Shown here: positions 11,961 to 22,602 of the stretch, in pieces
Layout of the letters: each line of letters starts with the position of its first letter
Numbering within the stretch: position 1 is the first letter of the stretch
From: Panopea generosa
Taxonomy: Eukaryota > Mollusca > Bivalvia > Adapedonta > Hiatellidae
DNA: 64,000 bases
Assembly (NCBI GenBank): GCA_029582155.1
Contig: CM055907.1
Span: 9,156,451-9,220,450 of the forward strand
Direction of reading: 5' to 3'
Made by a program: the position numbers and the translations under genes
Notes under the pieces: generated by a model
The model's input: the letters and a program-made list of their open reading frames with translations, nothing else
Told to the model about the DNA's origin: nothing
Database searches by the model: none

Positions 11961-14290
11961 TGGAGAAAAAGATTCATATTTATTTATAACTATATATTCA
12001 TGTTTTAAGTTATTCTACAGTTTGGACAAGTATAATTAAATCTTTATAACATCGAAATATTGTGTATTTTAGTGTTTCTTGCAGGAAAATGGTGGCTAAA
12101 CATTTTATTTTTTTTTTGGGGGGGGGGAATGATGGCTAGTCAGTATGTTGACCTTGGTATAATTAATATTTTATTCAAGAAATGTACATACTATATCCAT
12201 AATGGGAAATGGGGACCTATGCTGAAGAAGGTATGGCGAGTAATGCAGGCTCAAATTGAAGATAGGTATCCGGCAGCCAGGTGATTGGACATTATACTGT
12301 CAGAGTGTGGGGCAATGGGAAATAGCTTTCAGTTTTAAGGGCGTGGTCACTAAGGTGACTTGCCAACATAAACGTTTAGGTATGAAATGGGCAATACACA
12401 CTTGCAGTCAATTTGCTATAAGATGAATGATTAGCAACTTAAGGGAAATTATAAAAATCAGCAATCCCACTGCTTGTAATATAAAGTTTATTTCTAAATT
12501 AAATATCTAGTTCTACTTTGAGGAAAATATATCCAACATAATAGGAAAGTTCCTCGCTGTTTTACATACTTTTCTACACGGTTTTATGACTCATATTCAA
12601 AACAAAGTAATTCGCCTTTCTCTACAATCTATCAGCATCCTAAACATCTTGACTGCCACTGCTGAAATCCCCATCCCAAATAATTTAAAAACACTATAAA
12701 AAATAAAAACACTGCTTGATAATCATCAGGCCTATATATGTTCTGAACTCGGAGCATTTCACCTCAAGTGATCCCATCATGCTCCTGTGACCCCAATAAT
12801 CTCTGAACTTGTGAACATGCTCCAGTATACCTGGGCTGGGAGCATCGCAACATTGGGTAATACTTCTATTTTATGCTTCATCTCCAGCCAGTATTGAACC
12901 CTAACCTCAAAGTTTACCATAATTTATACTGTCCTTATTTTGGGCTGCAAATTTGTAGCTCATTAATGGAACTACATGTATGTAATTCTATAACACATCC
13001 CCGCTCTTAGATTGCTTGTCTCAAAAATATACAAATCATCATAAACCTTACTCACTTAAAAAAATTTATTTAAACAGTGATCCAAATGATTACTTACTAG
13101 ACAAAACATGCATTATTTTAGTCTTCTTTTTTGTTACATTTATTGAAGTCAATTAGTGCTGGCTAATTGTTATATCTTATTTATGAAAGTAAACATAATT
13201 ATGCAATGAATTATGTACAGAATTTGAAACTGGCAGTCATGTTCAATGACTTTTGGACAGTCATTGGGTCCAGTAGAGCATTTTACGTCGGTTATACGAG
13301 ACAATGTCGGAATTGATAGACCCACGCAATAGGTTTTGATTTTCATTATCTCCATTTATGCCTTGGGATGGCTTTCTAACTATCTAGGTAGTGCATTATT
13401 GTCAGACAGTACACTTTTAGTAGCATTGGTGCAGTGCTACGAAAAAAGGCGTTGCGGGATGATGCGCTATGCACCTGAAGAACAGTATTGCTTAATGAGG
13501 CCCTGGTACCATTTTATGAGGTCCTGGTTACTATGTTGAACAATTTAGCAAGTCGATATGGGTAATGGCAATTTTTGTCAGTAAATGATTGGATATGAAT
13601 GAAGCTGAGGTGTGAAGCGGTTTTCGCTATCATACTATCAGGTAATCTAAAACGGATTAAACGGGGCAGACCGCTTCAGTAAAATTATGAAGGGGGACGA
13701 TCCAATTTGCCACTTTGCGAGCTTGCAATTGTACTTTAAAGTTAGACCTGGCTACAGGATCGCTTGGTTTGTCACTTGAATAAGGCTCCATTAACAGGAT
13801 ATCTGTTTCAGCATGGCTAAGTCGTATGAAGTAAGATACTGTTATACAGCACTGGGATATTTTTTAATTATCCATCAATATTGGCCCCACGTTACAGTAA
13901 TATGGTCATACCCAAAGGCATCACATTTATTTCGCCAACCAGGTGGCAACAAATCTAGCAACGAACTGTGTTATTACTAGTACATAAACAGCTTCAATGG
14001 TGTTAAAATCATGGTGACAGATTAAGTATCCGGATCCACAATCACTAATGGGGCTATTTAATCATAATAGCGTGCATTTGTTACCATTGGCTACATATTA
14101 ATACTTGATTAATTGGAAGCCAAAACTGAGTTGTACATTGATGCATAAAAACAGTAGTGCAAGAAGGTGTTGTACTGATTCAGTGACATTTGTTGGAATG
14201 TGACAATTTTCTTTATTCCCATGTCATCTTTTGATCATCAGACACTATATGTTGAGTGTCTAGACACTATATGATGAGTGTCAATGAAGC

Positions 14291-14700
14291 ATTGTTTGGG
14301 TTTGTTTACGGCTCTATTTCGCTGATTATTTGGCGGTGGATTCGTTTCGCAGGTCGTCAGTAGTTACTGAACTACCTGCCGAGTCCATTTGGCGGTCAGC
14401 GAAATATTAAACAGTTTATAATAAACAGAATTTGTGTTTCCTATCAATGTCACCCAGGTTTGGTTTCATTCAGTTTAGCTGATCGTTTCATGTGAAATGA
14501 AACTTGAAAGAACATATACAATTTTAACTATATGTGAAATATTTGCCCCATGAAGGGGACTGTGCTTTATATTAACTATTGCCCCATGAAGGGGTTGTGA
14601 TTTGTGTGATTTATTTGCCCAATGATGGGGATTGTTTTGTTGAGGGCTGCCCATTTGTTGTTGACGGCAAACCGAAATAATGAGCCGTAGCCAAACAATA
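14291..14700. mobile_element. Possible MITE with imperfect inverted ends
   Basis: The left end attgtttgg...tttacggctc is mirrored by the right end gagccgtagccaaacaata, with about 8 extra bases on the left arm. Inside are three copies, about 37 bp apart, of tgccccatgaaggggactgtg or a variant (14543, 14580, 14617). At least the first two carry CCCC/GGGG arms able to form small hairpins. No target-site duplication was confirmed. Confidence 0.35.
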
Positions 14701-14759
14701 CCAAATTTAAAATAAAATATGATTAACTAATATTATTTGTTGTTCTGAATTCTCTAATG

Positions 14760-14938
14760 ATAGCAGCTATCACTAGCTGATAGGTGATGATTATTGGGAT
14801 GCAGATACTTTAAAAGTAAGGTGCGCTTTGCAGTTTGATTCTCATGTGAGTGTTAGTAGAAACAGCGCACCGTCCCTTTTGACATTTGGAATTAAGGTAA
14901 TGTAGTGATGTACATGCAGGAAAAAAATATATTTGTTT
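14760..14938 (+). repeat. About 178-bp direct repeat, right copy
   Basis: Partner of 10325-10501. It is followed within about 100 bases by sequence homologous to the region next to exon 6 of copy B (ggtaagtgaagaaataaa at 15050 and 43969). Confidence 0.9.
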
Positions 14939-15269
14939 CCCTCCCACCACGCTCAAAATCTAATTACACACTTTTCACTTAATTGCCACTTTTCAACCAT
15001 TTGCAAAACAGTTTACACGAGTAAACAGGATAAAGGTATTGCATTGAAGTTGGTAAGTGAAGAAATAAATAGTCGTCAAATATATAAAACACTCAATAAT
15101 ATTTGTCAGGTGTTCTCATTAATTCTTATAGTGAACGGAAATATTATAATAAATTCAAGTTTAGGCACGATATGATAAAAGGCATACTATATTTCTCTCG
15201 TCAACTCTTGTGAAGATTAAAACTAATAAACGGCTGTACATTGTGAACACTTGTGTTTTGTCTGTGCGC

Positions 15270-15394
15270 TCATTTCTTCTTGTTAAGTTTGTTGACATAT
15301 GGAACGGAAAGTGATAAACATCCTCCCGATATTGCCATGGTTCCCAGCAAGTGATATGACGCATGATAGTCTCCGGTAGCATCTCGCAAAGCTC
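15270..15394 (-). pseudogene. Copy A exon 6 (TM11-TM12 end and stop)
   Basis: The acceptor ctacttccag precedes (G)GA GCT TTG..., encoding GALRDATGDYHASYHLLGTM through PYVNKLNKKK and a TGA at 15270-15272. It is 125 nt, as in copy B. The longer open frame on the same strand (15161-15382) is a shadow; only this frame matches the SLC16 C-terminus. Confidence 0.85.
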
Positions 15395-15801
15395 CTGGAA
15401 GTAGATATAATTACGTTTTCTTGTATTATCTATTATTGATTCAACAGTACTCGAAGCTGCATGTTTATATAAAGGGATACAGTCGCCTAAAAATTAGTAA
15501 ATATCTCCAAACTGCAAATATGAAATTAGGAGACGCCGTATATATGCAGACTCTCATTTTGATAATATTTTTGTGAAGAGGTATATGATTTTAAAGACAT
15601 CATATCTCGCACATTGGTAAAAATTATAAATAGACAAATTAAAACTATAGTACATGTAGCTGCATGTTTCCATTGGTATTTTTATTAGAATACCCAAGGA
15701 AATGTAAAACTGTGCCATTTTGAATCTTTTACTCATAATATCAAAACTTGCGTGACTTTTAAGAGTTTTATTAAAATTATGTTTATGATTTTTTAAGTCT
15801 A
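15395..15801. other. Copy A intron 5 remnant, nothing recognised
   Basis: AT-rich sequence between exon 6 and the foldback element. The 60-codon frame at 15554-15736 has no recognisable motif and no splice context. Confidence 0.4.
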
Positions 15802-16052
15802 TCCCTGAACCTGATATCTCCCGAATCAGGTATATTAGCCCCCAATGAAATAGCAGGGATTTCCTTTCACGTCCTACAATTCATAGCAGTTGAACGCTTA
15901 CTAAACTATGACGTCAATCAGACTTTCAGTTGCAGCATGAGGACGTCACAGTTTAGTAAGCGTTCAATTGCTATGAATTGAGGGACAAGCATAGATTTCC
16001 CTGCTTTTTCATTGGGAGTTATACCTGATTCGGGAGATATCAGGTTTTGGGA
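15802..16052. mobile_element. Foldback MITE, right edge at assembly gap
   Basis: The left arm (tccctgaacctgatatctcc...) is repeated inverted at the right (...ggagatatcaggttttggga) for over 60 bp. The inner halves also pair (aacgcttactaaactatgac with its inverse at about 15945-15965). Each terminus is itself a small hairpin, cctgat...atcagg. The centre is near 15928. A related half element is at 55238-55375. Confidence 0.85.
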
Positions 16053-16552
16053 NNNNNNNNNNNNNNNNNNNNNNNNNNNNNNNNNNNNNNNNNNNNNNNN
16101 NNNNNNNNNNNNNNNNNNNNNNNNNNNNNNNNNNNNNNNNNNNNNNNNNNNNNNNNNNNNNNNNNNNNNNNNNNNNNNNNNNNNNNNNNNNNNNNNNNNN
16201 NNNNNNNNNNNNNNNNNNNNNNNNNNNNNNNNNNNNNNNNNNNNNNNNNNNNNNNNNNNNNNNNNNNNNNNNNNNNNNNNNNNNNNNNNNNNNNNNNNNN
16301 NNNNNNNNNNNNNNNNNNNNNNNNNNNNNNNNNNNNNNNNNNNNNNNNNNNNNNNNNNNNNNNNNNNNNNNNNNNNNNNNNNNNNNNNNNNNNNNNNNNN
16401 NNNNNNNNNNNNNNNNNNNNNNNNNNNNNNNNNNNNNNNNNNNNNNNNNNNNNNNNNNNNNNNNNNNNNNNNNNNNNNNNNNNNNNNNNNNNNNNNNNNN
16501 NNNNNNNNNNNNNNNNNNNNNNNNNNNNNNNNNNNNNNNNNNNNNNNNNNNN
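16053..16552. other. Assembly gap (500 N)
   Basis: Exactly 500 Ns, so probably a placeholder of unknown true length. It lies between the foldback MITE and exon 4 of copy A and hides the end of exon 4 and exon 5. Any open frame through it is meaningless. Confidence 1.
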
Positions 16553-16710
16553 ACCGAGAGTTTGAAATAAATACGACATAAGCGGTGCAAATATAAGGCT
16601 TCCAAAGTTTGCTCCACTAAATGCCAGTCCGCTTGCTAGTGCCCTTTTCCTGTTAAAGTATTCGCCAAGCATCGCGGTCATTGGCGGATGAATCATGGCA
16701 TGTCCGAGTC
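16553..16710 (-). pseudogene. Copy A exon 4, visible 5' part (TM4-TM5), truncated by gap
   Basis: The acceptor tacttcag is followed by G(GA) CTC GGA..., encoding GLGHAMIHPPMTAMLGEYF, then the SLC16 motif NRKRALASGLAFSGANFGS up to the N-run. The frame is open throughout the visible 158 nt. Amino-acid identity with copy B exon 4 is very high. Confidence 0.85.
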
Positions 16711-17724
16711 CTGAAGTATTAATGCATTGAGTTGATTGTAATAGCATGTAGGCTATGGAAATAAAATTTAATAATATAAAAATATACATTATATAAACCG
16801 ATGTTTTGTTTTCACGTAGCAGTATATTTTGCTGTAGAAATATTTTAGAAATGTACACTTTGTTGCTGTTATTGATAATAGACCAGTAATAAAATAGTAG
16901 GAATTAAATAATAGTATTTTATTATTCTATTAGCAAAATAGTCTATATAAAATTGTCTGTATAAAAATTTCTTAATCTTCTCGAGTGTAGTTGGTCGAAT
17001 TTTGTAGTATTAAAATATGTAACACAATTTTCATAGCTTTATTTTCTTTTCTGTAGTTTTGGATTAATGCCGTTTTATCAACGCTGTCAATATAAACTGA
17101 CTTTAACTCGGTATCAAGGACACTTTCTCCAGCAGTAGATAGTTTAGAATGACCCGCGTACATGTCACTAGCCGCAGCTTTTAGGACCCACTGGAAGTAC
17201 ATTCATAGAGAAATTTTTCATTAGGTTTTATCTCCCGTTCTAGTCCATATGTATACTTGAACTGATTTGTATGTAAGTGAATTTGAATGAATAAAATTTG
17301 TTTAAACATGAGCAAAATCCTCCAATAATTCAACATTGGGGAATGCCAGATTTAATACTTATATTTTTAAACGGATTGTCACCATCTTTGACAACCTTTG
17401 TTTTATTGTGAAATTTGTATTGTAAATATTTAATATCTTTGATATAAACATTAATTACTTGGCTAAGGTCATGTATTGTTTCAATTACCACTTAGTCAGA
17501 ACATTCCAAATCTTTCTTTAAAACTGTTCTCACCAAACTTTTGAGACAATCTATATTCCAAAATGTTTTATGTTTTAGAAGTTGTTGGTAATGATGTACT
17601 TCTAGATTTACATTATGGATCTTGACTTAAACGACATTTGCGGGTTGGTTCTGTTAGTATATATGTTATCAATTACATCTTGATAATATAACTCTTCAAA
17701 TGCGTATTATGACAATACACATTA
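16711..17724. other. Copy A intron 3, no distinct feature before the MITE
   Basis: AT-rich intronic sequence. A 76-codon frame on the minus strand (16972-17202) has fairly coding-like composition but no recognised motif and is not represented in copy B. Confidence 0.4.
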
Positions 17725-17910
17725 TTAACCCTTTACTCCATAGATAGGCGTTTTCCCGCACCAATCACAGAAGGCCTTTGAAAACAGTGCAGAAAGAGTT
17801 TATGCACTGTTTTCCACTCTATCAGTTAATATAAACACAATTCACCCAATAATTCAAAAGCCTTCTATATTGGAAGTGTCCAAAGGCATCTATATGAAGT
17901 AAAGGGTTAA
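17725..17910. mobile_element. About 186-bp MITE with TIR ttaaccctttact
   Basis: The left end ttaaccctttactcca is inverted at the right end (tgaagtaaagggttaa). The flanking tissue of the element is intron 3 of copy A. The interior shares aaaagccttctatatt...gaag with 53845-53956, a second partial copy in the corresponding intron of copy B. Confidence 0.75.
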
Positions 17911-17931
17911 AGCTTCAAATCAATTGCTTAC

Positions 17932-18077
17932 CATCAAATAACCCGAAAGAGACAAAGAGTAAGCGCTATCGGTGGCATAAGCGTTAATGATGTTGGCAAT
18001 GGTGCTGAAGGTAGCGCCGATCATAATCGAGGTTCTGTTGCTGATATAGTGCATACCAATTGTCATGACGAACAAAG
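17932..18077 (-). pseudogene. Copy A exon 3 (TM2-TM3 region, 1-bp deletion)
   Basis: The acceptor is ttccag and the donor ATG|GTAAGC. It encodes LFVMTIGMHYISNRTSIMIG as in copy B, then loses one base in the stretch that reads gaagcgaatgt in copy B but taagcgctat here (plus strand). The last 14 or so codons are therefore out of frame. Length is 146 nt against 147 nt. Confidence 0.85.
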
Positions 18078-18339
18078 CTGGAAAAAAATGCGGAAAAAAA
18101 TAATGCGAATTACTTTATAGTTTTAATACGTTTTGTTGTCATATAAACACATATTAGACTATATATTATGCATATATTTTAAATACAAGTTTAGGCAAAA
18201 GAGTCTGGCCACACGTTCTCTCAACATTAGATAGGTCATTCCCTTTCAACTATATTATAACATTTTAAAGATGGTTTAGGTATATTGAAATTATATTCAT
18301 GGCAGGTAATTATGAATAACATAAAGTGTAATTAGTAAA

Positions 18340-18410
18340 ACACACATACACGGGCACTCACGCACACACAAATGCACACACAAATGCATGCATACGCAAG
18401 CACACATTTA
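18340..18410 (+). repeat. CA/CACG-rich microsatellite
   Basis: A degenerate (CA)n-like run, acacacatacacgggcactc and onward, inside intron 2 of copy A. Confidence 0.7.
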
Positions 18411-19401
18411 TATCGAATTTATTTTTTATGGAATTATTAGATTATATATAACTATAATGTATTTGTATAAAGTAAGTGTTATCTGGTTGATCACTGATAT
18501 TCACGCGATCAAACCTTTTGTGAAATATATTACATAGTCATGGGTAGAAAAACAAAACACTATATCGAAATTATTGGAATCATCTTGATTCGCGAATGAA
18601 AATTTGGACACTTTCGAAACAGTTTATGTTTTTCTTCTTATGAATGATCGTGTCTGATCCATGTAACAGCTTTTTGACAATGAGTGGATGGAACAATCTT
18701 GTGCTTTGAAATAGTTTAATTCTGTGTTGTGCAAAGAGAAAACATTTATAATAGTAACGTTCTGCATCTTCCATCACTCCATGTGTACAGATACATGTTG
18801 AATAATTTTTACATGATTAATGAAAAGATTATATTTTAGATTACTATAATTATTTCTTCGTCTTGCATTCTGAGCAGAAATATTCGTTTACCGTGGTTTA
18901 AATATTTTGGAACTATAACTGATTTAACATAAGTATAAAGAAGATTTCGTGTATATAGGTGATAATGACGGTGCTTCTCTTATAGCAACTGGTAGTTGAT
19001 TCAATAACGATGAAACGAAAGAATTTGCAAACAGCTTAGTTCCTCTGGCTAATAAATAATGATCTCCCGAGTTTCTAAGAGTGCATAATGTTCTGTTACT
19101 AAATGAAATTTTACACATTAAAGACAACGGTTCTACAATAGCAAATACCGAACGTTCATTTATACAGATACTTGAATTAAAGGAAGAAACATTCAAAAAT
19201 GAACAAAGGTAAGAAAATATGTGCAAGTTTTAAAACATTCATAAGCTGAAAATGTATTCATTCACTTTAATTCATAATCTCTAAAAAATCATGATATATT
19301 AGATTACGCAAACTCTTCAATATTCTATGATGCAGAATGAAAGTGAAAGGTAATGGAAGTTACAGAAGTTACATGTCACCCAGAAATAAATATATACTCA
19401 C

Positions 19402-19545
19402 AAAAAAAGCTAGAACTTAACGAACGCATGGCTGTCAGCAGTGACGTCACCGAAGCACTAGAATGAAACTTCGACTGGAAAGCGATGAAAAAAAGACCGT
19501 AGTTTTTCCTTATTCCACCAAACAACATAAGATAAAGGCTCATAC
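19402..19545 (-). pseudogene. Copy A exon 2 (TM1-TM2 region)
   Basis: The acceptor ttattttcag and donor T|GTGAGT bound 144 nt encoding GMSLYLMLFGGIRKNYGLFF followed by IAFQSKFHSSASVTSLLTAM. It differs from copy B exon 2 by scattered substitutions and stays open. The GGAGT minisatellite begins about 20 bases upstream of the acceptor. Confidence 0.85.
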
Positions 19546-19566
19546 CTGAAAATAAGAGTAGAGTAT

Positions 19567-19935
19567 AATATAATAGTAAAATGAATTAGAGTGGAGTGAA
19601 GTGCAGTGCAGTGGTTTTGAGGAGGGGAGGGGATGGGAAAAGTTGAATGCAGTGGAGTGGAGTGAGGCTGAATAGTGAAGCTGAGCGGAGTAGAACGGAG
19701 TGGAATTGAGTGGAACGGAGTAGAGTGGAGTGAAATGGAACGGAGTTGGAGTATATCACAGTCCGTGATGACCGTGTAGGGTATGGTAGAGTCGAGTAGA
19801 ATAAATTGAAGTAGAGTTGAGTGCAGCGGAAAGGAGTGAAATGGAAATGGAATGGAGTGCAGTGGAATTGAGTTGAGTAGAGTGGAGTGGAGGTAAATAG
19901 AACGCAGTGAAATATAACGGATTCGACTGGAGTGG
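19567..19935 (-). repeat. GGAGT-type minisatellite in intron 1 of copy A
   Basis: Degenerate repeats of the pentamer GGAGT/GGAAT (gtggagtggagtgaggctga and similar), about 370 bp. On the gene's strand this is an ACTCC-type pyrimidine-rich tract ending about 20 bases before the exon-2 acceptor. Open frames here (160, 126 and 63 codons) are repeat artefacts. Confidence 0.9.
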
Positions 19936-20721
19936 GACACAGTGCATGACCGTGCTTATTTACCATGCACTAGTTCATTATACTGGCGTATTTATGAATA
20001 TTTTCCTAGTTGTATTACATTAAAAAAAAAAAAAAAATTCCATAACTATCACATAATCACATAATACACATGCTGCACATGCTAACTTGTAAAGATCGTT
20101 CTTAGTCACGCGTGAATTCAATTGTTCTTCAATTTTAAATCTCATCAAACGTTACATCTAATAAATTTCTTGTATTACAAAGCTAGTTTTCGTGATTAAA
20201 GAGGAGGAACGTTCATAGTTAAGCTATGAACAAACGAATACTACAACAACGAGCCAGTCATTGTCTACGTTTCGGTCATCTTCAAAACGTTTATAAAAGC
20301 AAACGTTGAAGATGATCAGGACTATTGATGTCTTCTATACTTAACAGGACTCTTTTCAAACGGTGCTGGTGGTAGCAATGTTCGGGTGCTTGCTTGGTGA
20401 GCGGGTAAACGTGTAACAACGTTAATTAAATTTCATATGCTTATTTGTTAATCAGGGATTCGTCCTACATGATGTATGTATTAACAACACGGAAACTAAT
20501 TCAACCTACACAATGTAATTAAAGTAATCAAAAGCATTTTTTAAATAGGTAAATTTGGAGATAAGGTTTTTATAATAATAATGCTATCATAGCACCTTTC
20601 ATATAACCCTTGGTCACTTATACCATTCTAATGCCATCCATTCACTCACAAAATGATAGTTTTGATGATACTATTATATTAACTATATTTTACTCTGCTT
20701 TATTCATGAAGCAGAACTTAC
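19936..20721. other. Rest of copy A intron 1
   Basis: AT-rich, with a poly-A run at 20023-20037 (plus strand). No gene or known repeat is recognised. The copy B counterpart (about 60150-60318) is mostly different. Confidence 0.4.
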
Positions 20722-20939
20722 CCGCAAGTACCACCCAAGCCCATCCACGATCTATGGGCAAGCCACGGGCTTTATTTGTTGTAATATCATCAACATGTTT
20801 ATCGTTGCACTGTGTTGTTGTCATGTTATGTTTCTATACTAACATCTGATGTGTTTCTCCCATCCGAGTGTTTACACCAGCTCATCTCGTTAGACGTATC
20901 ATGCACGTGCGTATCTTCTGTATCTTCAAATTCGCCCAT
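20722..20939 (-). pseudogene. Copy A exon 1 (N-terminal cytosolic tail, frameshifted)
   Basis: It starts at ATG 20939-20937, just after ttgcagca, so an untranslated first exon probably lies further right. It encodes MGEFEDTEDTHVHD... and ends ...GLPIDRGWAWVVLAG at a GTAAGT donor. It is 218 nt against 217 in copy B, because of the extra A (minus strand) in gaaacataac. The SLC16 N-terminal signature is intact after the shift. Confidence 0.85.
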
Positions 20940-21254
20940 TGCTGCAAACATCATCAAATCAACAAATTAAGGACCATTATTAAATATACCTGTTGACATA
21001 TATGTACCTGATATAATTACTCTCAGAATGAAGCTTTTTCAGACAGTACCTGATAAACTTCATATTATAAGATATTAACATTTAATATCGTTTACTTCAA
21101 ATATGCTTAAAAACACGCATATAGATACCCATTGAAGGGGAACGCAACCATGTGTATAAACAGGATAATATTGATAGCTATGATATTATAGCTATTAATA
21201 GTATCAATATGCATAAATTCGAGTCCATCAAGATATATCAGCTCGACTTGTAAC

Positions 21255-21320
21255 GGTCATTTTCTCACATATAGGACACCTGCGTGACGTCACAACTGCA
21301 CTTCCGGTTTAAAACAGAAT
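21255..21320 (+). promoter_or_regulatory. Possible promoter motifs (CRE, ETS)
   Basis: The sequence contains gtgacgtcac (CRE-type palindrome) and cacttccggtt (ETS-type), about 75-115 bases upstream of the ATG at 21395. Such motifs are common in animal core promoters, but they are also frequent by chance and occur in nearby repeats. Confidence 0.25.
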
Positions 21321-21394
21321 TAATTTATACGCTTCAGCAGATATAGTAACGTGCAATTATAGTCACCGTTAAAAGTACTCGCAAGAGTAATAAA

Positions 21395-21874
21395 ATGGAT
21401 TTTAAAAACGGAGCATGAATTGTGGCCTACAACTTTGCACCAGAATTTTCGGAAGCAGAGTTAAATGAATTAGAAAACAAGAGAAATAATGTGACGGCAC
21501 ATTCGTTCACACATGTGAAAGATTTTTGCAATTGCGAAAACTGTGTAATGATGCCTTCGTCTGACGAAAATACGTGCTGCAGATACAATGACCTTTTTTA
21601 TTGCAAATTTAGAATATTTAAAATGTATCACAGAAATAATACAGAGAAACACAGCTATTCACCTAAAATGAAGATAACAGTCACACCAATCATGAACCTG
21701 AGGTCAAACCCGAAACCCATGAATCACGTGTCTGGCATCTTATCATGTATCCTGGCATTGATGATTAAATTTTTTAATAGTAAAATTACCCTTAGCTTGA
21801 TAAAGAAAACAAAAGTAATTTTTGCGGTCATATTGATGTACCCTGCCACAGTGTGCATATTGTACCCTAATTAG
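21395..21874 (+). pseudogene. P2X7-C-terminal-like cysteine domain protein, fragment
   Basis: After ATG at 21395 (MDFKNGA) an in-frame TGA at 21416-21418 interrupts, and the same frame continues open to TAG/TAA at about 21874. The continuation contains NFAPEFSEAELNELENKR followed by CNCENCVMMPSSDENTCC, at about residues 36-53 of the 21422 frame. A C-x-C-x2-C...MP...E...CC pattern preceded by a Pro/Glu/Leu-rich segment is typical of the P2X purinoceptor 7 intracellular domain, which is widespread as stand-alone proteins in invertebrates. The usual second half of the domain is not recognised after the cysteines, so this is a 5' fragment, a decayed copy, or a first exon. Domain recognition is by eye. 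Confidence 0.45.
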
Positions 21875-21879
21875 CATAA

Positions 21880-22317
21880 ATCACCCCAGGGTTTATGACA
21901 AGATGTAATATCACATAGTATTATGGCTTATTACTAGTTTAAACATTTTCAGTCAATAAGGGGTTCAATATCAATGCAAACTTATAAGTAAAAAAATATG
22001 TTATATGATTTTATGTATATTTTTCACAAACTGTATACCAGTACACTATTTAAACAGTAAAAACAAAACTCTGCTGTTGAATAACATACAATAGCAAAGC
22101 ATAAGAAGAAAAATAAACGTACATTTTCATTTATTATGATTAAATAAAGGAACAAAGTTTTTAATTGATATTTTTTCATTACGAAGTAGATGTAGTTCAA
22201 ATGTCTATTCAAAAATAATGACCTAGCTAACTGTGAAAACCCAAATATCAATAAACTAAATTGCCTATTTATTATAAAATTAATAAAATGAGTTTATGAA
22301 CAATTAATGGTTGACTG
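21880..22317. other. AT-rich stretch, nothing recognised
   Basis: No splice-supported exon, repeat or RNA gene seen. The 75-codon minus-strand frame (22024-22251) is hydrophobic and low in complexity and is not called. Confidence 0.4.
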
Positions 22318-22602
22318 AATATTTAGCGTCATTTTTTTGCCATCGAGGGTTTACTGTACAGATGTTCAGTTAACCTAACCACTGTTTCCTCGGATCCTGA
22401 AAAGTTAACCAGTACTCGAGCACACCCCATATCCGCAAGTAACTGATAACTTTCCCACTTGAATCAGCGGTGAGAGACAAATGATAATGAGACACAATGT
22501 TGTATGTCAATCATCACAGAGACTGTTGCCGGGTGGGGATTCGAACTCGCGACACCTGGATTGATAGTCAGACACGAAACTTTATGAGCTAATCGGGCCT
22601 GT
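22318..22602 (-). mobile_element. tRNA-derived SINE, family 2, copy 1
   Basis: On the minus strand the head has a box A (gattagctcataaagtttcg) and box B (gagttcgaatccccacc). The body contains gattcaagtgggaaagttat and gtttcctcggatcctg (plus strand) and ends gtcatttttttgcc. A second copy at 44518-44797 matches over the full length at roughly 80%. Confidence 0.8.

Larger units (their letters stand above)
10502..14290. other. Non-coding stretch between the direct repeats
   Basis: This AT-rich sequence contains a C-rich tract (10796-10866), one copy of a TIR-element family (11540-11960) and otherwise no recognisable gene. The small open frames at 11231-11425, 12060-12284 and 13170-13539 lack conserved motifs and splice context and are not called as genes. 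Confidence 0.5.
15270..20939 (-). pseudogene. SLC16-like monocarboxylate transporter, copy A (frameshifted, gapped)
   Basis: This is a tandem paralog of the gene at 44184-60535, recognised exon by exon: exon 1 20722-20939, exon 2 19402-19545, exon 3 17932-18077, exon 4 from 16710 into the gap, exon 6 15270-15394. Exons 2 and 6 have the same lengths (144 and 125 nt) and phase-1 borders as in copy B. Exon 1 has one extra base in a T-run (plus strand 20831-20833), giving a TAA at 20826-20828. Exon 3 is one base short near 17966-17969, which makes exon 4 read out of frame to an early TGA. The end of exon 4 and all of exon 5 fall in, or are lost at, the 500-N gap. An in-frame ATG after the exon-1 shift (MTTTQCNDK...) could bypass the first lesion but not the second. 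Decay is the simplest reading; sequencing errors in homopolymers are possible. Confidence 0.85.

Noticed and set aside
10325..14938. LTR retrotransposon bounded by the 178-bp repeats
   Set aside because: No TG...CA ends, primer-binding site, polypurine tract or pol motifs were seen.
16009..16858. ORFs running through the N-run
   Set aside because: Created by ambiguous bases. Only exon 4 sequence to the right of the gap is real.
19458..19966. 160- and 126-codon minus-strand ORFs
   Set aside because: Same GGAGT-type repeat; the true coding part is exon 2 of copy A in its own frame.
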